NCBI RefSeq assembly: GCF_900104895.1
Contig: NZ_LT629742.1
Span: 3,224,001-3,288,000, forward strand
Source: Microterricola viridarii
Lineage (GTDB): Bacteria > Actinomycetota > Actinomycetes > Actinomycetales > Microbacteriaceae
DNA: 64,000 nt
Direction of reading: 5' to 3'
Shown here: in pieces, positions 33,918 to 42,546 of the stretch
Layout of the letters: every line of letters begins with the position of its first letter
Numbering within the stretch: position 1 is the stretch's first letter
Made by a program: the position numbers and the translations under genes
The notes under the pieces: generated by a model
What the model was told of the DNA's origin: nothing
What the model saw: only the letters and a program-made list of their open reading frames with translations
Databases searched by the model: none

Positions 33918-34900
33918 GCTGCTGCCCCTTCCAGGACGGGCGTGGCCGCGGGGGCCGTGCGGGCGGTGCCGCGCGAGAGGCGGCGCAGCCGCGGGTCGAG
34001 CACCGGGTAGAGCAGGTCAACGGCGAGGTTGGTGAGCACGAAGGCCAGGGCGGAGAGCACGACGATCGCCTGCAACACCGGGGTGTCCTGCGCCGAGACG
34101 GCCTGCTCGGTGAGGCGGCCGATGCCGGTGCGGCCGAACACCGTCTCGGTCACGACCGCCCCGCCGATCAGCTCGCCGAGGAGCACGCCGGCGATCGTCA
34201 CGGTGGGGAGGATCGCGTTCTTGGCGACGTTGTTCCAGAGCACCCGGCGCCGACTGGCGCCCTTGGCCCGCACGACGCTGACGAACGGGGCCAGCTCGAC
34301 CTCGTCGATCGAGCGCACCAGGATCTGGGCGAGCGGGGCGCTGATCGGCACCGCCAGCGTGAGCACCGGCAGGATCAGCCCCTGCACGGGGTCGGCCCCG
34401 ATCACCGGCACCAGTTTGAGCTGGAAGGAGAACACCTGGATCAGCACGATGCCGAGCCAGAACACGGGAACGGAGACGAAGAGGCCGGGCAGGCTGCGGA
34501 GGAAGCCGCGCAACCAGGCGAAGCGGGTGAGGGAGGAGAGGAAGGCGAGGCTCACGGCGATGAGCACGGCCAGCAGGAACGCCGACAGCGCGAGCGTGAT
34601 GGTCTGCGGTGCGGCCTCGGCCAGCATCTGCGTGACCGGCGTGCCGTTCTGGATCGAGTAGCCGAAGTCGCCGGCGAGGAACCCGCTGAGGGTGTGCCAG
34701 AACTGCTGCGGCAGCGGGATGTCGACGCCGTAGCTCTCGCGCAGGGCGGCGATCTGCTCGGCCGAGAGCCCGAGCTCCGGGTTCTCGAACTTGATCATGA
34801 GCGCGTCGCCGGGCAGCGCCTGCAGCAGCACGAAGGTGGCGGCGAAGGCCACGAACAGCACCACGGCGGCCTGGCCGATGCGGGCGAGCACGTGCTTCAT
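33914..34900 (-). CDS. ABC transporter permease, DppB-like
   Basis: A 328-aa permease of the dipeptide/opine class (MKHVLARIGQAAVVLF, PGDALMIKFENPELGLS after the first span, FGYSIQNGTPV, and the loop VSVVRAKGASRRRVLWNNV that contacts the ATPase). About six membrane spans. Located after the binding-protein gene and its hairpin, coupled by ATGA to the DppC-like gene. Confidence 0.93.
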   Translation of the reverse strand: MKHVLARIGQAAVVLFVAFAATFVLLQALPGDALMIKFENPELGLSAEQIAALRESYGVDIPLPQQFWHTLSGFLAGDFGYSIQNGTPVTQMLAEAAPQTITLALSAFLLAVLIAVSLAFLSSLTRFAWLRGFLRSLPGLFVSVPVFWLGIVLIQVFSFQLKLVPVIGADPVQGLILPVLTLAVPISAPLAQILVRSIDEVELAPFVSVVRAKGASRRRVLWNNVAKNAILPTVTIAGVLLGELIGGAVVTETVFGRTGIGRLTEQAVSAQDTPVLQAIVVLSALAFVLTNLAVDLLYPVLDPRLRRLSRGTARTAPAATPVLEGAAA

Positions 34901-34949
34901 GGGGTGCCTTCCTGGTGAGTGGTGTGAGGAGGGTGTGGGTGGAGGGGGA

Positions 34950-34984
34950 GGTTCCGGATGCCGCGGCCCGCGGCATCCGGAACC
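34950..34984 (-). terminator. 16-bp perfect stem-loop after the binding-protein gene
   Basis: Arms GGTTCCGGATGCCGCG and CGCGGCATCCGGAACC pair perfectly with a 3-base loop, 7 bases after the stop of the binding-protein gene and 49 bases before the DppB-like start. No U tract on the minus strand. Like the hairpin at 4771-4801 it probably makes binding protein more abundant than the permeases. The stem is built around the common GGATGCC word. Confidence 0.65.
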
Positions 34985-34991
34985 CGAGGTG

Positions 34992-36626
34992 CTACTTGTT
35001 CAGCCAGACGTCGTAGAAGATCGGACGCCCGACGGACTCGAACTCGACGCCCTCGACATAGTCGGCCGCGCCGTAGACCTGCGGCTCCTCGAACAGCGGG
35101 ATCACGTAGGCCTGCTCGGCCAGGTAGTCCTGCACGGCCGCGTCGGCCTCGAGCCGCTTGGCGGGGTCCGGCTCGCTCGCGACGGCCTCGAGCAGTGCGT
35201 CGAGGGTGGTGTCGTTGGAGAGCAGCACGTTGCGGTTCTTCGTGTGGAACTGGCTCTTGATCACGTCGGGATCGGCGCGGCCGACCATCGAGTGGTAGAG
35301 CGGCGTCTTCAGCGGGTCCTTGATGTCCTCGGCGTAGCTGCCGGCGTCGGCGGCCTTGACGTTGAGTTCGACGCCGATCGCCTTGAGCTGCTGGCTGACC
35401 AGTTCGAGCGTCTGCTTGGACAGCGGCTGCGGCTTGGCCTCGTAGACGTCGAGGGAGAGGCGCGTGCCGTCCTTCTCGCGGATGCCGTCGGCGCCCACGC
35501 TCCAGCCGGCCTTATCGAGCAGGGTGGCGGCCTTCTTCGGGTCGAAGGTCAGGTGCTCCGACTCGTCCTTGTAGCCCAGCGCGGTGGAGCTGAGCGAGGA
35601 CGTGGCGACAGGGTAGTTCGCGGTGAAGAGCGTGTCGACGACCTCCTGCGCGTTGACGCCGGCCACGAGCGCCTGACGCACCTTGATGTCGCTGAGCAGC
35701 GGGTTCGTGAAACGGAGGCTGAGCGAGTTGTTCACGCCGCGGGTCTGCGGAGCGTACAGCTCGAAGCCGGCGGACTCGACCGCGGCCTCGTCAAAGGCCT
35801 GCACGTAGCGGATGTAGTCGGCCTGTCCAGAGGTGAGCCCGCCGATGCGCACGCTGTCCTCCGGCGTGACGATCAGGTGGATGGCGTCGAGGTAGGCACG
35901 GCCCTGGTGCTTGAGCGACGGCGGAGCCCAGTCGTAGTCCTCGCGCGCCGTGAAGGTGAGCTCGGTGCCGAGCTTCTCCTCGCTGACCACGAACGGCCCG
36001 GCGCCGATGATGGCCGCCGCGTTGCCCGCGCCGAACTTCTCCAGCGGCAGGTCGAGCGTGGCCGGCGAGAGGAGGCCGGAGTTGATCGTGGACGTCGCCT
36101 GCAGGAACCCGGGGGCGGGGGCGGAGAAGTGGAACTTCACGGTGGCGGCATCGACGACCTCGCTGCTGGCGTAGTTGTTGATCGCCTCGGAGATGGTGAG
36201 GGCGAGCTCCTTGTCGCCGAGGCCGTAGACGTCGAAGTTCTTCGCGACGGCGGCGGCGTCGACGGGGGTGCCGTCGGAGAAGGTCACGCCGTCACGCAGG
36301 GTGAAGGTGTACTCGGTGGCGTCGGCGTTCACCTCCCAGGAGTCGGCGATCCACGGCTCGATCTCAAGCGATTCCGGGTTCTGGTAGGTCAGTCGCGCCG
36401 CGATGTTGTTGACGACGCCGCCGTTCGGGTAGAACCCGGCCTGCGGCGGGTAGAGGTTCGTGAAGGCCTGGTGCTCGAGGTAGGTGAGCGTGCCGCCGGT
36501 GACGGGCGCCGCGGGGTCGGCGTTGCCGCCTGCTTCCGGGGCCGCCGTTCCGGCGCAAGCGGCCAGCAGGGCTGCGGTTGCGAGTGCGGCGGTCGCCGCG
36601 GCAAGCGTGCGGGTGATTCGTGACAT
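34992..36626 (-). CDS. Peptide/opine-type ABC substrate-binding lipoprotein (KPN_01854-like)
   Basis: A 544-aa SBP_bac_5-type binding protein. Signal peptide with lipobox LAAC at about residues 20-24, then GGTLTYLEHQAFTNLYPPQ and the DppA-like pattern YTFTLRDGVTFSDGTPVDA. It is the first gene of the operon and anchors the importer on the outer membrane face. RBS AAAGG is 9 bases before the ATG. The neighbours match the conserved set with luciferase-like and CMD proteins, whose ligand is unknown. Confidence 0.92.
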   Translation of the reverse strand: MSRITRTLAAATAALATAALLAACAGTAAPEAGGNADPAAPVTGGTLTYLEHQAFTNLYPPQAGFYPNGGVVNNIAARLTYQNPESLEIEPWIADSWEVNADATEYTFTLRDGVTFSDGTPVDAAAVAKNFDVYGLGDKELALTISEAINNYASSEVVDAATVKFHFSAPAPGFLQATSTINSGLLSPATLDLPLEKFGAGNAAAIIGAGPFVVSEEKLGTELTFTAREDYDWAPPSLKHQGRAYLDAIHLIVTPEDSVRIGGLTSGQADYIRYVQAFDEAAVESAGFELYAPQTRGVNNSLSLRFTNPLLSDIKVRQALVAGVNAQEVVDTLFTANYPVATSSLSSTALGYKDESEHLTFDPKKAATLLDKAGWSVGADGIREKDGTRLSLDVYEAKPQPLSKQTLELVSQQLKAIGVELNVKAADAGSYAEDIKDPLKTPLYHSMVGRADPDVIKSQFHTKNRNVLLSNDTTLDALLEAVASEPDPAKRLEADAAVQDYLAEQAYVIPLFEEPQVYGAADYVEGVEFESVGRPIFYDVWLNK

Positions 36627-36894
36627 CCGTGAAGCCTTTCGCTGTGGTGGGTGTGCGTGGGTGAGTTGATGTTGTCAACTCACCGGCGCGAGCGCGAGCG
36701 ATTGTGTCGCCGTGCGTTACACCGCGTCACCTGCGGTAATTTGCTTGTGCTCCGGGGGTTCTCCTGCCTACGTGCGCGCAGAGCGCGTGATCCGACACGC
36801 CGTGAAACTCCGCGGGCCGGCCAGGGAATACCACGGCCCTCCGTGCGCGTTGCCCTGTATGGCCCCGCATCGGGCGGGCTCATCGAAGGGCTCC
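36627..36894. other. Divergent promoter region of the seven-gene operon and an MFS gene
   Basis: A 268-base spacer without a gene. It contains the perfect inverted repeat at 36660-36684 and GC-rich DNA upstream of the MFS start. I looked for conserved riboswitch cores on both strands and saw none. Confidence 0.6.
36660..36684. promoter_or_regulatory. Perfect inverted repeat upstream of the ABC-monooxygenase operon
   Basis: Arms GGTGAGTTGA and TCAACTCACC are exact for 10 bases with a 5-base spacer, 34 bases upstream of the first start codon of the operon. AT-rich compared with its surroundings. Length and symmetry fit a dimeric repressor operator overlapping the leader. No regulator gene is adjacent. 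Confidence 0.6.
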
Positions 36895-38418
36895 ATGACG
36901 CGCGACGCTTTCCCTGCTGCACCCGGCGACTCAGAGAGCCTCGAGCCGAAGGGCCTCGAGCCGGATGCCGGCGGGCAGCCGTGGCTGAGCGAGGCCGAGC
37001 GGCGCGCGCTCCGCAAGCGCACCCCCGACTCCGCGATCGTCTTCGCCCTCGCCTTCACCGGCATCGTGGTCTCGTTCATGATGACGCTGGTCACGCCGCT
37101 GCTGCCCGAGCTCCCGCACCTCCTGCATGTGTCCACCCCCGACGCGATGTGGGTCGTCACCGCCACCCTGCTCTCTGCCGCGATCATCACCCCGATCGGC
37201 GGCAGCCTGGGCGACCTCTACGGCAAGCGCCGCATCCTGCTCATCCTGCTCGCCGCCGTCGTGCTCGGCTCGGTGATCGCCGCGTTCTCGTCCACCCTCA
37301 TCCCGCTCGTCATCGGCCGGGTGCTGCAGGGGGCCGGGCTCGGAGCGATCCCACTCGGTATCAGCATCCTGCGCGATGTGCTGCACCGCGACCGGCTCGG
37401 CAAGGCGGTCGCCCTGGTGAGCGCCACCCTCGGCATCGGCGGCGCCGTCGGCCTGCCGGTCTCCGCCGTCATCGCGCAGTACCTGGACTGGCACATGCTG
37501 TTCTGGCTGTCCGGCGTGCTCGCCGCGGCGGGCTTCGTGCTGGTCTACACCCTCGTGCCGGTCAGCACGCTGCGCACCGGCGGCCGCTTCGACGCCCCGG
37601 GCGCGATCGGCCTGGCCCTCGCCCTCTCCGGCATCCTGCTGGCCGTCACCAAGGGCAACGAGTGGGGCTGGCTGAGCCCGCTCACGCTCGGCTTCGGCAC
37701 CGCCGGTGTGGCGATCCTGGCGGTCTGGGTGCTCTACCAGCTGCGCACGCGGCATCCGCTGATCGACATCCGCGTCGCGACCCGGCGCACCGTGCTCCTG
37801 ACCAACCTGACCTCGGTGATGGTCGGCTTCGCGTTCTTCTCCAGCGCCGTCGCGTTGCCGATGCTGCTCGAGACGCCGACCGGCACCGGTGTCGGCCTCG
37901 GCCAGTCGATGCTGGTGGCCAGCCTCTGCCTGATGCCGAGCGGCCTGGTGATGTGGGCGATGTCCGGCACCGCGGCCCGGCTGACGGCCGCGCGCGGGGC
38001 CCGGGTCAGCCTGCTGCTCGGCATCACCATCATCGCCGTCGCCTACGCGCTGGCCCTGCTGTTGATGACCGAGGTGTGGCACACGCTGCTGGTGGCGACG
38101 GCCGTCGGCTTCGGCGTCGGCTTCGCCTACGCGGCGATGCCGACGCTCATCATGGGAGCCGTGCCCTCTTCGGAGACGGCCGCCTCGAACGGCCTCAACT
38201 CGGTGATGCGCACCCTCGGATCGACCGCGGCGAGCGCCGTGATCGGGCTGGTGCTCGCGACGAACCTCGTCACGGTGGGCGATCTGACCACGCCCAGCAC
38301 CCTGGGCTTCCAGTTGAGCTTCGCCATCTCGGCCGCCGCGGGCGTGCTCGGCATCGTGCTGACGCTGTTCATCCCTCGACGCCAGGCGCAGTACGGGGCG
38401 GCCGCGCTGCCCGAGTAG
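36895..38418 (+). CDS. MFS drug-type efflux transporter (DHA2-like)
   Basis: A 507-aa major facilitator with 12 to 14 hydrophobic segments. The loop between spans 2 and 3 carries GGSLGDLYGKRRIL, and the export signature region GRVLQGAGLGAIPLGI is present, as in proton-coupled multidrug exporters. The start ATG 36895 has GAAGGG just upstream; the open frame before it is not conserved-looking. Divergent from the ABC-monooxygenase operon, so it could export a product of that pathway, but nothing proves this. Confidence 0.88.
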   Translation: MTRDAFPAAPGDSESLEPKGLEPDAGGQPWLSEAERRALRKRTPDSAIVFALAFTGIVVSFMMTLVTPLLPELPHLLHVSTPDAMWVVTATLLSAAIITPIGGSLGDLYGKRRILLILLAAVVLGSVIAAFSSTLIPLVIGRVLQGAGLGAIPLGISILRDVLHRDRLGKAVALVSATLGIGGAVGLPVSAVIAQYLDWHMLFWLSGVLAAAGFVLVYTLVPVSTLRTGGRFDAPGAIGLALALSGILLAVTKGNEWGWLSPLTLGFGTAGVAILAVWVLYQLRTRHPLIDIRVATRRTVLLTNLTSVMVGFAFFSSAVALPMLLETPTGTGVGLGQSMLVASLCLMPSGLVMWAMSGTAARLTAARGARVSLLLGITIIAVAYALALLLMTEVWHTLLVATAVGFGVGFAYAAMPTLIMGAVPSSETAASNGLNSVMRTLGSTAASAVIGLVLATNLVTVGDLTTPSTLGFQLSFAISAAAGVLGIVLTLFIPRRQAQYGAAALPE

Positions 38419-38444
38419 GCCGGCGCCTGCCTACAGTGGAAGAC

Positions 38445-39299
38445 ATGGACAGCGGACAGATGGATCTCGGCAGCACGCTTCAGCTCAACGACGGCGCACG
38501 CATCCCCCGGCTCGGGGTGGGCACATACAAGGTTCCGGATGCCGACACCCCCGCCGTGGTGGAGGCCGCGCTGGCCGCCGGCTACCGGCACATCGACACC
38601 GCCGCGCTGTACGGCAACGAGGTCGGCGTCGGCCGCGGCATCCGCTCGGCCCTGCACGGCCAGCCGGGGCTGGAGCGCGCCGACCTCTTCGTCACCACCA
38701 AGGTGTGGAACACCGAGCACGGCTTCGACAGCACGCTGCGCGCCTTCGACGCCAGCCTGGACGCCCTCGGCCTGGACCACGTCGAGCTGTACCTCATCCA
38801 CTGGCCGGCCCCGGCGCAGAATCTCTACGTCGAGACCTGGCGCGCGCTGGTGCGGCTGCGGGAGGAGGGCCGGGCCCGCTCGATCGGGGTCTCAAACTTC
38901 CACCGCCAGCACCTCGAGCGCATCATCGACGATAGCGGGGTGGTGCCGGCGGTGAACCAGATCGAGCTGCAGCCGTGGCTCGCGCAGGCGGAGCTGCGCG
39001 CCCTGCACGCCGAGCTCGGCATCGTGACCGAGGCGTGGTCGCCGCTGGCCAGGGGCCGCGCGGTCACCGATCCGGTGCTGGCCGAGATCGGGCTGCGGCA
39101 CGGCAAGAGCGCCGCCCAGGTGACCATCCGCTGGCAGCTGCAGCTCGGCAACGTGGTGATCCCGAAGTCTCTGAGCGCCGCCCGGCTGCGGGCCAACGCC
39201 GATGTCTTCGACTTCGAGCTGGATGCCGCGGAGGTCGCCGCGATCGCGGCGCTCGACTCCGGCGAGCGCTCGGGCAGCGACCCCGAGCTGGTCGACTAG
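38445..39299 (+). CDS. Aldo/keto reductase (AKR5-like)
   Basis: A 284-aa NADPH-dependent TIM-barrel reductase. The catalytic tetrad is visible: Asp and Tyr in HIDTAALYGNE, Lys in VTTKVWN, His in YLIHWP. The NADP-binding end has VIPKSLSAARLRAN. 26 bases after the MFS gene on the same strand, with GGAAG before the ATG, so co-transcription is likely. Reduces aldehydes or ketones; native substrate unknown. Confidence 0.9.
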   Translation: MDSGQMDLGSTLQLNDGARIPRLGVGTYKVPDADTPAVVEAALAAGYRHIDTAALYGNEVGVGRGIRSALHGQPGLERADLFVTTKVWNTEHGFDSTLRAFDASLDALGLDHVELYLIHWPAPAQNLYVETWRALVRLREEGRARSIGVSNFHRQHLERIIDDSGVVPAVNQIELQPWLAQAELRALHAELGIVTEAWSPLARGRAVTDPVLAEIGLRHGKSAAQVTIRWQLQLGNVVIPKSLSAARLRANADVFDFELDAAEVAAIAALDSGERSGSDPELVD

Positions 39300-39370
39300 G
39301 AACGGCCGACCGGCCCGGGCTCGCTGCCGCCTGCCGGCGAGACGTTGGCTATTTGCTGGCTAGTTGCTGG

Positions 39371-40363
39371 CTACCAGCGCGGGTGGATCGCGGCGCGCAG
39401 GCGGTTGTCGTAGAGCGCGCGCACGCCGGCGAAGAACTCGTCGCCGAGCGGCGGCAGCGAGCCGGCCGCGGCGTTGGCGACGGCCTGCTGCGGCGAGCGG
39501 GCACCGGGGATGACGCTGCTGACGCCGGGCTGCTGGGCGACCCAGGCCAGGGCCACCTCGGCCACGGGAACGCCGGGCGCTGCCGCCTCGGCGAGGGCGG
39601 CGAACTCCTGCGCCGCCGCCAGGCCCGTCTCGTAGTCCACACCGGAGAAGGTCTCGCCCACGTCGAATTGGCTGCCGTCCCGGTTGAAGTTGCGGTGGTC
39701 GTCGGCCGCGAAGCGGGTCTCCGCGGTGTATTTGCCGGTGAGCAGCCCGGAGGCCAGCGGCACCCGGGCGATGATGCCGACGCCGGCATCCGCCGCGGCC
39801 CTGAGCACCTCGTCTAGGGGCTTCAGCCGGAACGCGTTCAGGATGATCTGGATCGTGGCGACGTTCGGGCGGGCGATGGCGGCCAGGGCCTGCGCGCTCT
39901 CCTCGACACTCAGGCCGTAGGCGGTGATCGCGCCCTCGGCGACGAGGGTGTCGAGCGCGTCGTAGACCTCGTCGCTCGTGACGACGCTCGTCGGCGGGCA
40001 GTGCAGCTGCACCAGGTCGAGGGTGTCGACGCCGAGGTTCTGGCGCGAGCGGTCGGTCCACTCGCGGAAGTTGGCGAGCACGTAGTTCTCGCGCAGTTGC
40101 TCGGCCCGGCGACCCATCTTGGTCGCGACGGTGATGTCGTGGCCGGGGCGCTCGCGCAGGAATGCGCCGATCACGCTCTCGCTGCGGCCGTCGCCGTAGA
40201 CGTCGGCCGTGTCGAAGAAGGTGACGCCGGCCTCGACGGATGCCGCGAGCACCGCTGTCGCATCCTCGACGCTGACGTCCCCCCAGTCGGCACCCAGCTG
40301 CCAGGTTCCGAGTCCGATCACTGACACCGTGCGGCCGGTGCGGCCAAGCGTACGTTGCTCCAT
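39371..40363 (-). CDS. Aldo/keto reductase (YajO/general stress-type)
   Basis: A 330-aa aldo/keto reductase with DTADVYGDGRSE (Asp and Tyr), VATKMGRR (Lys) and LVQLHCPP (His), and the C-terminal cofactor motif SSVIPGARSPQQ. Belongs to a different subgroup from the neighbour at 38445, with which it converges. The 71-base spacer between them has a short tandem TTGCTGGCTA-like repeat at 39349-39375 partly forming the end of this gene. Confidence 0.9.
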   Translation of the reverse strand: MEQRTLGRTGRTVSVIGLGTWQLGADWGDVSVEDATAVLAASVEAGVTFFDTADVYGDGRSESVIGAFLRERPGHDITVATKMGRRAEQLRENYVLANFREWTDRSRQNLGVDTLDLVQLHCPPTSVVTSDEVYDALDTLVAEGAITAYGLSVEESAQALAAIARPNVATIQIILNAFRLKPLDEVLRAAADAGVGIIARVPLASGLLTGKYTAETRFAADDHRNFNRDGSQFDVGETFSGVDYETGLAAAQEFAALAEAAAPGVPVAEVALAWVAQQPGVSSVIPGARSPQQAVANAAAGSLPPLGDEFFAGVRALYDNRLRAAIHPRW

Positions 40364-40372
40364 GGCCCCATC

Positions 40373-41239
40373 CTAGGGCGAGAGCTCCGGGGGCAAGTTG
40401 GGCTCGACGCCGGCCGGCAGGTCGGCGTTCAGCACTCCGGCGACGACCCGCGCGAGGCGCCGGCGGATGATGTGCGCGTTCGCCTCCACCCGGTGCATGG
40501 TGACCCCGCGCATCCGCCCGACGATCTCCAGACCGCCGCGCGGGATGAACTGGTCAAGCGCCCCGTAGACGACGTCGATCGGGGCGGCGACGCGGGACAG
40601 GTCCGAGATCACCGTCTGGTTCTCGATGCAGTTCTGCATCGACTTCACGAACGGCTCCCACTGGTCCTCGCGCAGCTCGAAGACGCCCTTGATCGGCAGC
40701 AGCTTCGCGATGATGCGCGCGTTGGCGAGCGTGAACTCCTTGTTCGTGCGCAGGTAGTCGTAGGCGCGCAGGTAGAGGTCGTTCTCGAGCTTCGCGCGCT
40801 TGTCGCCGAGGTTGGTCGGCGGCAGGTAGACCGGGGGCGAGATGAGCACGAGATGTGCAACGAGCTGCGGGTGCTCCGCGGCGAAGCGGGCGCTGATCAG
40901 CGAGCCGAGCGAGTGGCCCACGATGATGAGCGGGCCGCGCAGCGACTGCGCCTTGATCGTCGCGTGCAGCGCCGCCACGTGCTCGTCGAGCGTGTACTCG
41001 GCGCCCTCCGGCGCCGGCGAGCGGCCGAAGCCGAGGATGTCGATCGAGACACAGCGGAAGTTCGGCTCGAGCAGCGGCACCAGGTGCAGGAAGGTGACGG
41101 ACGACGAGGCGATGCCGTGCACGAGCACGACCGTCGGGCCCTCCCCGACGTCGGAGGCGATGTGCAGCACGGGCGTCGCCGGGCGGCGCCGGCGCCCGAG
41201 GCCGCCGAGTCGTGCGCGGAGCGTCGACATCCAGGTCAT
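40373..41239 (-). CDS. Alpha/beta-fold hydrolase
   Basis: A 288-aa serine hydrolase fold. Oxyanion motif VLVHGIASSS, nucleophile elbow GHSLGS, acid in DVVYGALDQFIP and histidine in VEANAHIIRRRLA. The start at 41239 (MTWMSTLRARLG) is the most plausible ATG; no strong RBS. Ends 9 bases before the aldo/keto reductase start on the same strand, so they may be co-transcribed. Substrate unknown. Confidence 0.85.
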   Translation of the reverse strand: MTWMSTLRARLGGLGRRRRPATPVLHIASDVGEGPTVVLVHGIASSSVTFLHLVPLLEPNFRCVSIDILGFGRSPAPEGAEYTLDEHVAALHATIKAQSLRGPLIIVGHSLGSLISARFAAEHPQLVAHLVLISPPVYLPPTNLGDKRAKLENDLYLRAYDYLRTNKEFTLANARIIAKLLPIKGVFELREDQWEPFVKSMQNCIENQTVISDLSRVAAPIDVVYGALDQFIPRGGLEIVGRMRGVTMHRVEANAHIIRRRLARVVAGVLNADLPAGVEPNLPPELSP

Positions 41240-41388
41240 GTGCTCATTATGTCTGCCGCGGGTGACGGCGGGAGTGCTGGCGCGGATGCCGGCGCGTTCC
41301 GTCGCCGTGACCAAGCCGTGACTGAGCCGAGACACGAACGTGATCGGAGCGGCCTCGGCGGCCCGTTTGGCTCGCTTAGGGTGGGGGA

Positions 41389-42309
41389 ATGAAGCGCGCC
41401 CTGACCATCCCCGCCCTGGCTCTCGCGGCCCTGTTGCTGGTCGGGTGTTCCGCCGGGATGGGCGAGGGCGCGTCATCCGGCAGCAGCGTCGTGATGCGCG
41501 ATGCGGGCCCGGAGATGGCCCCCTTCTCGTTGGAGGGCGGTACCGCGGACGGCGCGGTGGGTGCCCCGAGCGCGGTCGCGGACCGCTCCGTCATCACGAC
41601 CGGCAACGTCTCGATCACGGCCGCCGACCCGATCGGGGCCGCCGACGGCGCGATCAAGCTCGTGGCCGGCGCGGGAGGCCGCGTCGACAGTCGCAGCGAG
41701 CAGCCGGCCACCGAGACGCAGCGGGCCAGCGCCAGCCTCACCATCCGCGTGCCGGCGGATCAGCTCGACGTCGTGCTCGACAAGATCAAGCAGCTCGGCA
41801 CCGTCAACTCGGTGTCGCTGAACGCCTCCGATGTCACGCAGCAGAAGCAGGACGTCGAGGCGCGCATCACCGCGCTGCAGACCTCCGTCGACCGCCTGCT
41901 GGAGCTGATGAGCACATCGGCGACCACGGCCGACCTGATCGCGATCGAGTCTGCGCTCTCCAGCCGGCAGGCCGAGCTCGACTCGCTCACCATGCAGCTC
42001 GACTACCTGGACGACCAGATCGACTACTCCACGCTCTACGTGGACTTCGCGTCGGAGGGCACCGTCAACCCCGGCAACCCCGACAACTTCTGGAGCGGCC
42101 TCCTCGCCGGCTGGAACAGCCTCGTCGCCTTCCTCGGCGGCTTCGTCGTCGTGCTCGGCGTCGCCCTGCCCTGGCTGGTGCTCCTCGCCGTGATCGGAGC
42201 CGTCGTGTGGGCGATCGTTGCCTCCGTGCGCCGCCGGCGCCACCCCGCCCCTGCCGCCGCGGGCGCCCCCGGCACCGCCCCCGTGCCCGAAGAGGACGTG
42301 CAGCAGTAG
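41389..42309 (+). CDS. DUF4349-domain lipoprotein
   Basis: A 306-aa lipoprotein: lipobox LVGC at about residues 17-20, a DUF4349 region with VPADQLDVVLDKIKQLG, then a long coiled coil (DVTQQKQDVEARITALQTSV), and a C-terminal membrane span followed by RRRRHP. GTGGGGG precedes the ATG. It is anchored at both ends in the membrane, with the coiled coil outside. Family function is unknown. Confidence 0.87.
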   Translation: MKRALTIPALALAALLLVGCSAGMGEGASSGSSVVMRDAGPEMAPFSLEGGTADGAVGAPSAVADRSVITTGNVSITAADPIGAADGAIKLVAGAGGRVDSRSEQPATETQRASASLTIRVPADQLDVVLDKIKQLGTVNSVSLNASDVTQQKQDVEARITALQTSVDRLLELMSTSATTADLIAIESALSSRQAELDSLTMQLDYLDDQIDYSTLYVDFASEGTVNPGNPDNFWSGLLAGWNSLVAFLGGFVVVLGVALPWLVLLAVIGAVVWAIVASVRRRRHPAPAAAGAPGTAPVPEEDVQQ

Positions 42310-42346
42310 CGCTCCCCCGTCGGCGTTCTCCCGTTGTCTCTCCCCC

Positions 42347-42380
42347 GTCGGCTCGAGGGAGCGCTAGCGACCGAAGCCAC
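42347..42380. repeat. Dispersed repeat, family B, diverged copy
   Basis: GTCGGCTCGAGGGAGC ... GACCGAAGCCAC, matching the three perfect copies at 50645, 50837 and 51020 except at a few positions. The rest of the 237-base spacer (42310-42546) has direct repeats of CTCCCCCGTCGGC and no gene. Confidence 0.75.
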
Positions 42381-42546
42381 CACCCACGCGCGCCAGCTGC
42401 GCCAGTTGGTCGGCCACAGCGCCACATAAGCAGGCGCGGACCCCACCGAAGTGGCGCAGTGACCGAAGCCCGCACCCCGCACGGTTGCGACGGGCTCAGC
42501 TCGAGGGAGCCCGCCAGGCGCGAGGGCCCGGGCATAGGCTGGAGCT

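Noticed and set aside
36627-36894. Possible riboswitch in the leader of the ABC-monooxygenase operon
   Set aside because: No conserved core of known riboswitch classes could be seen on either strand; only a simple inverted repeat is present.
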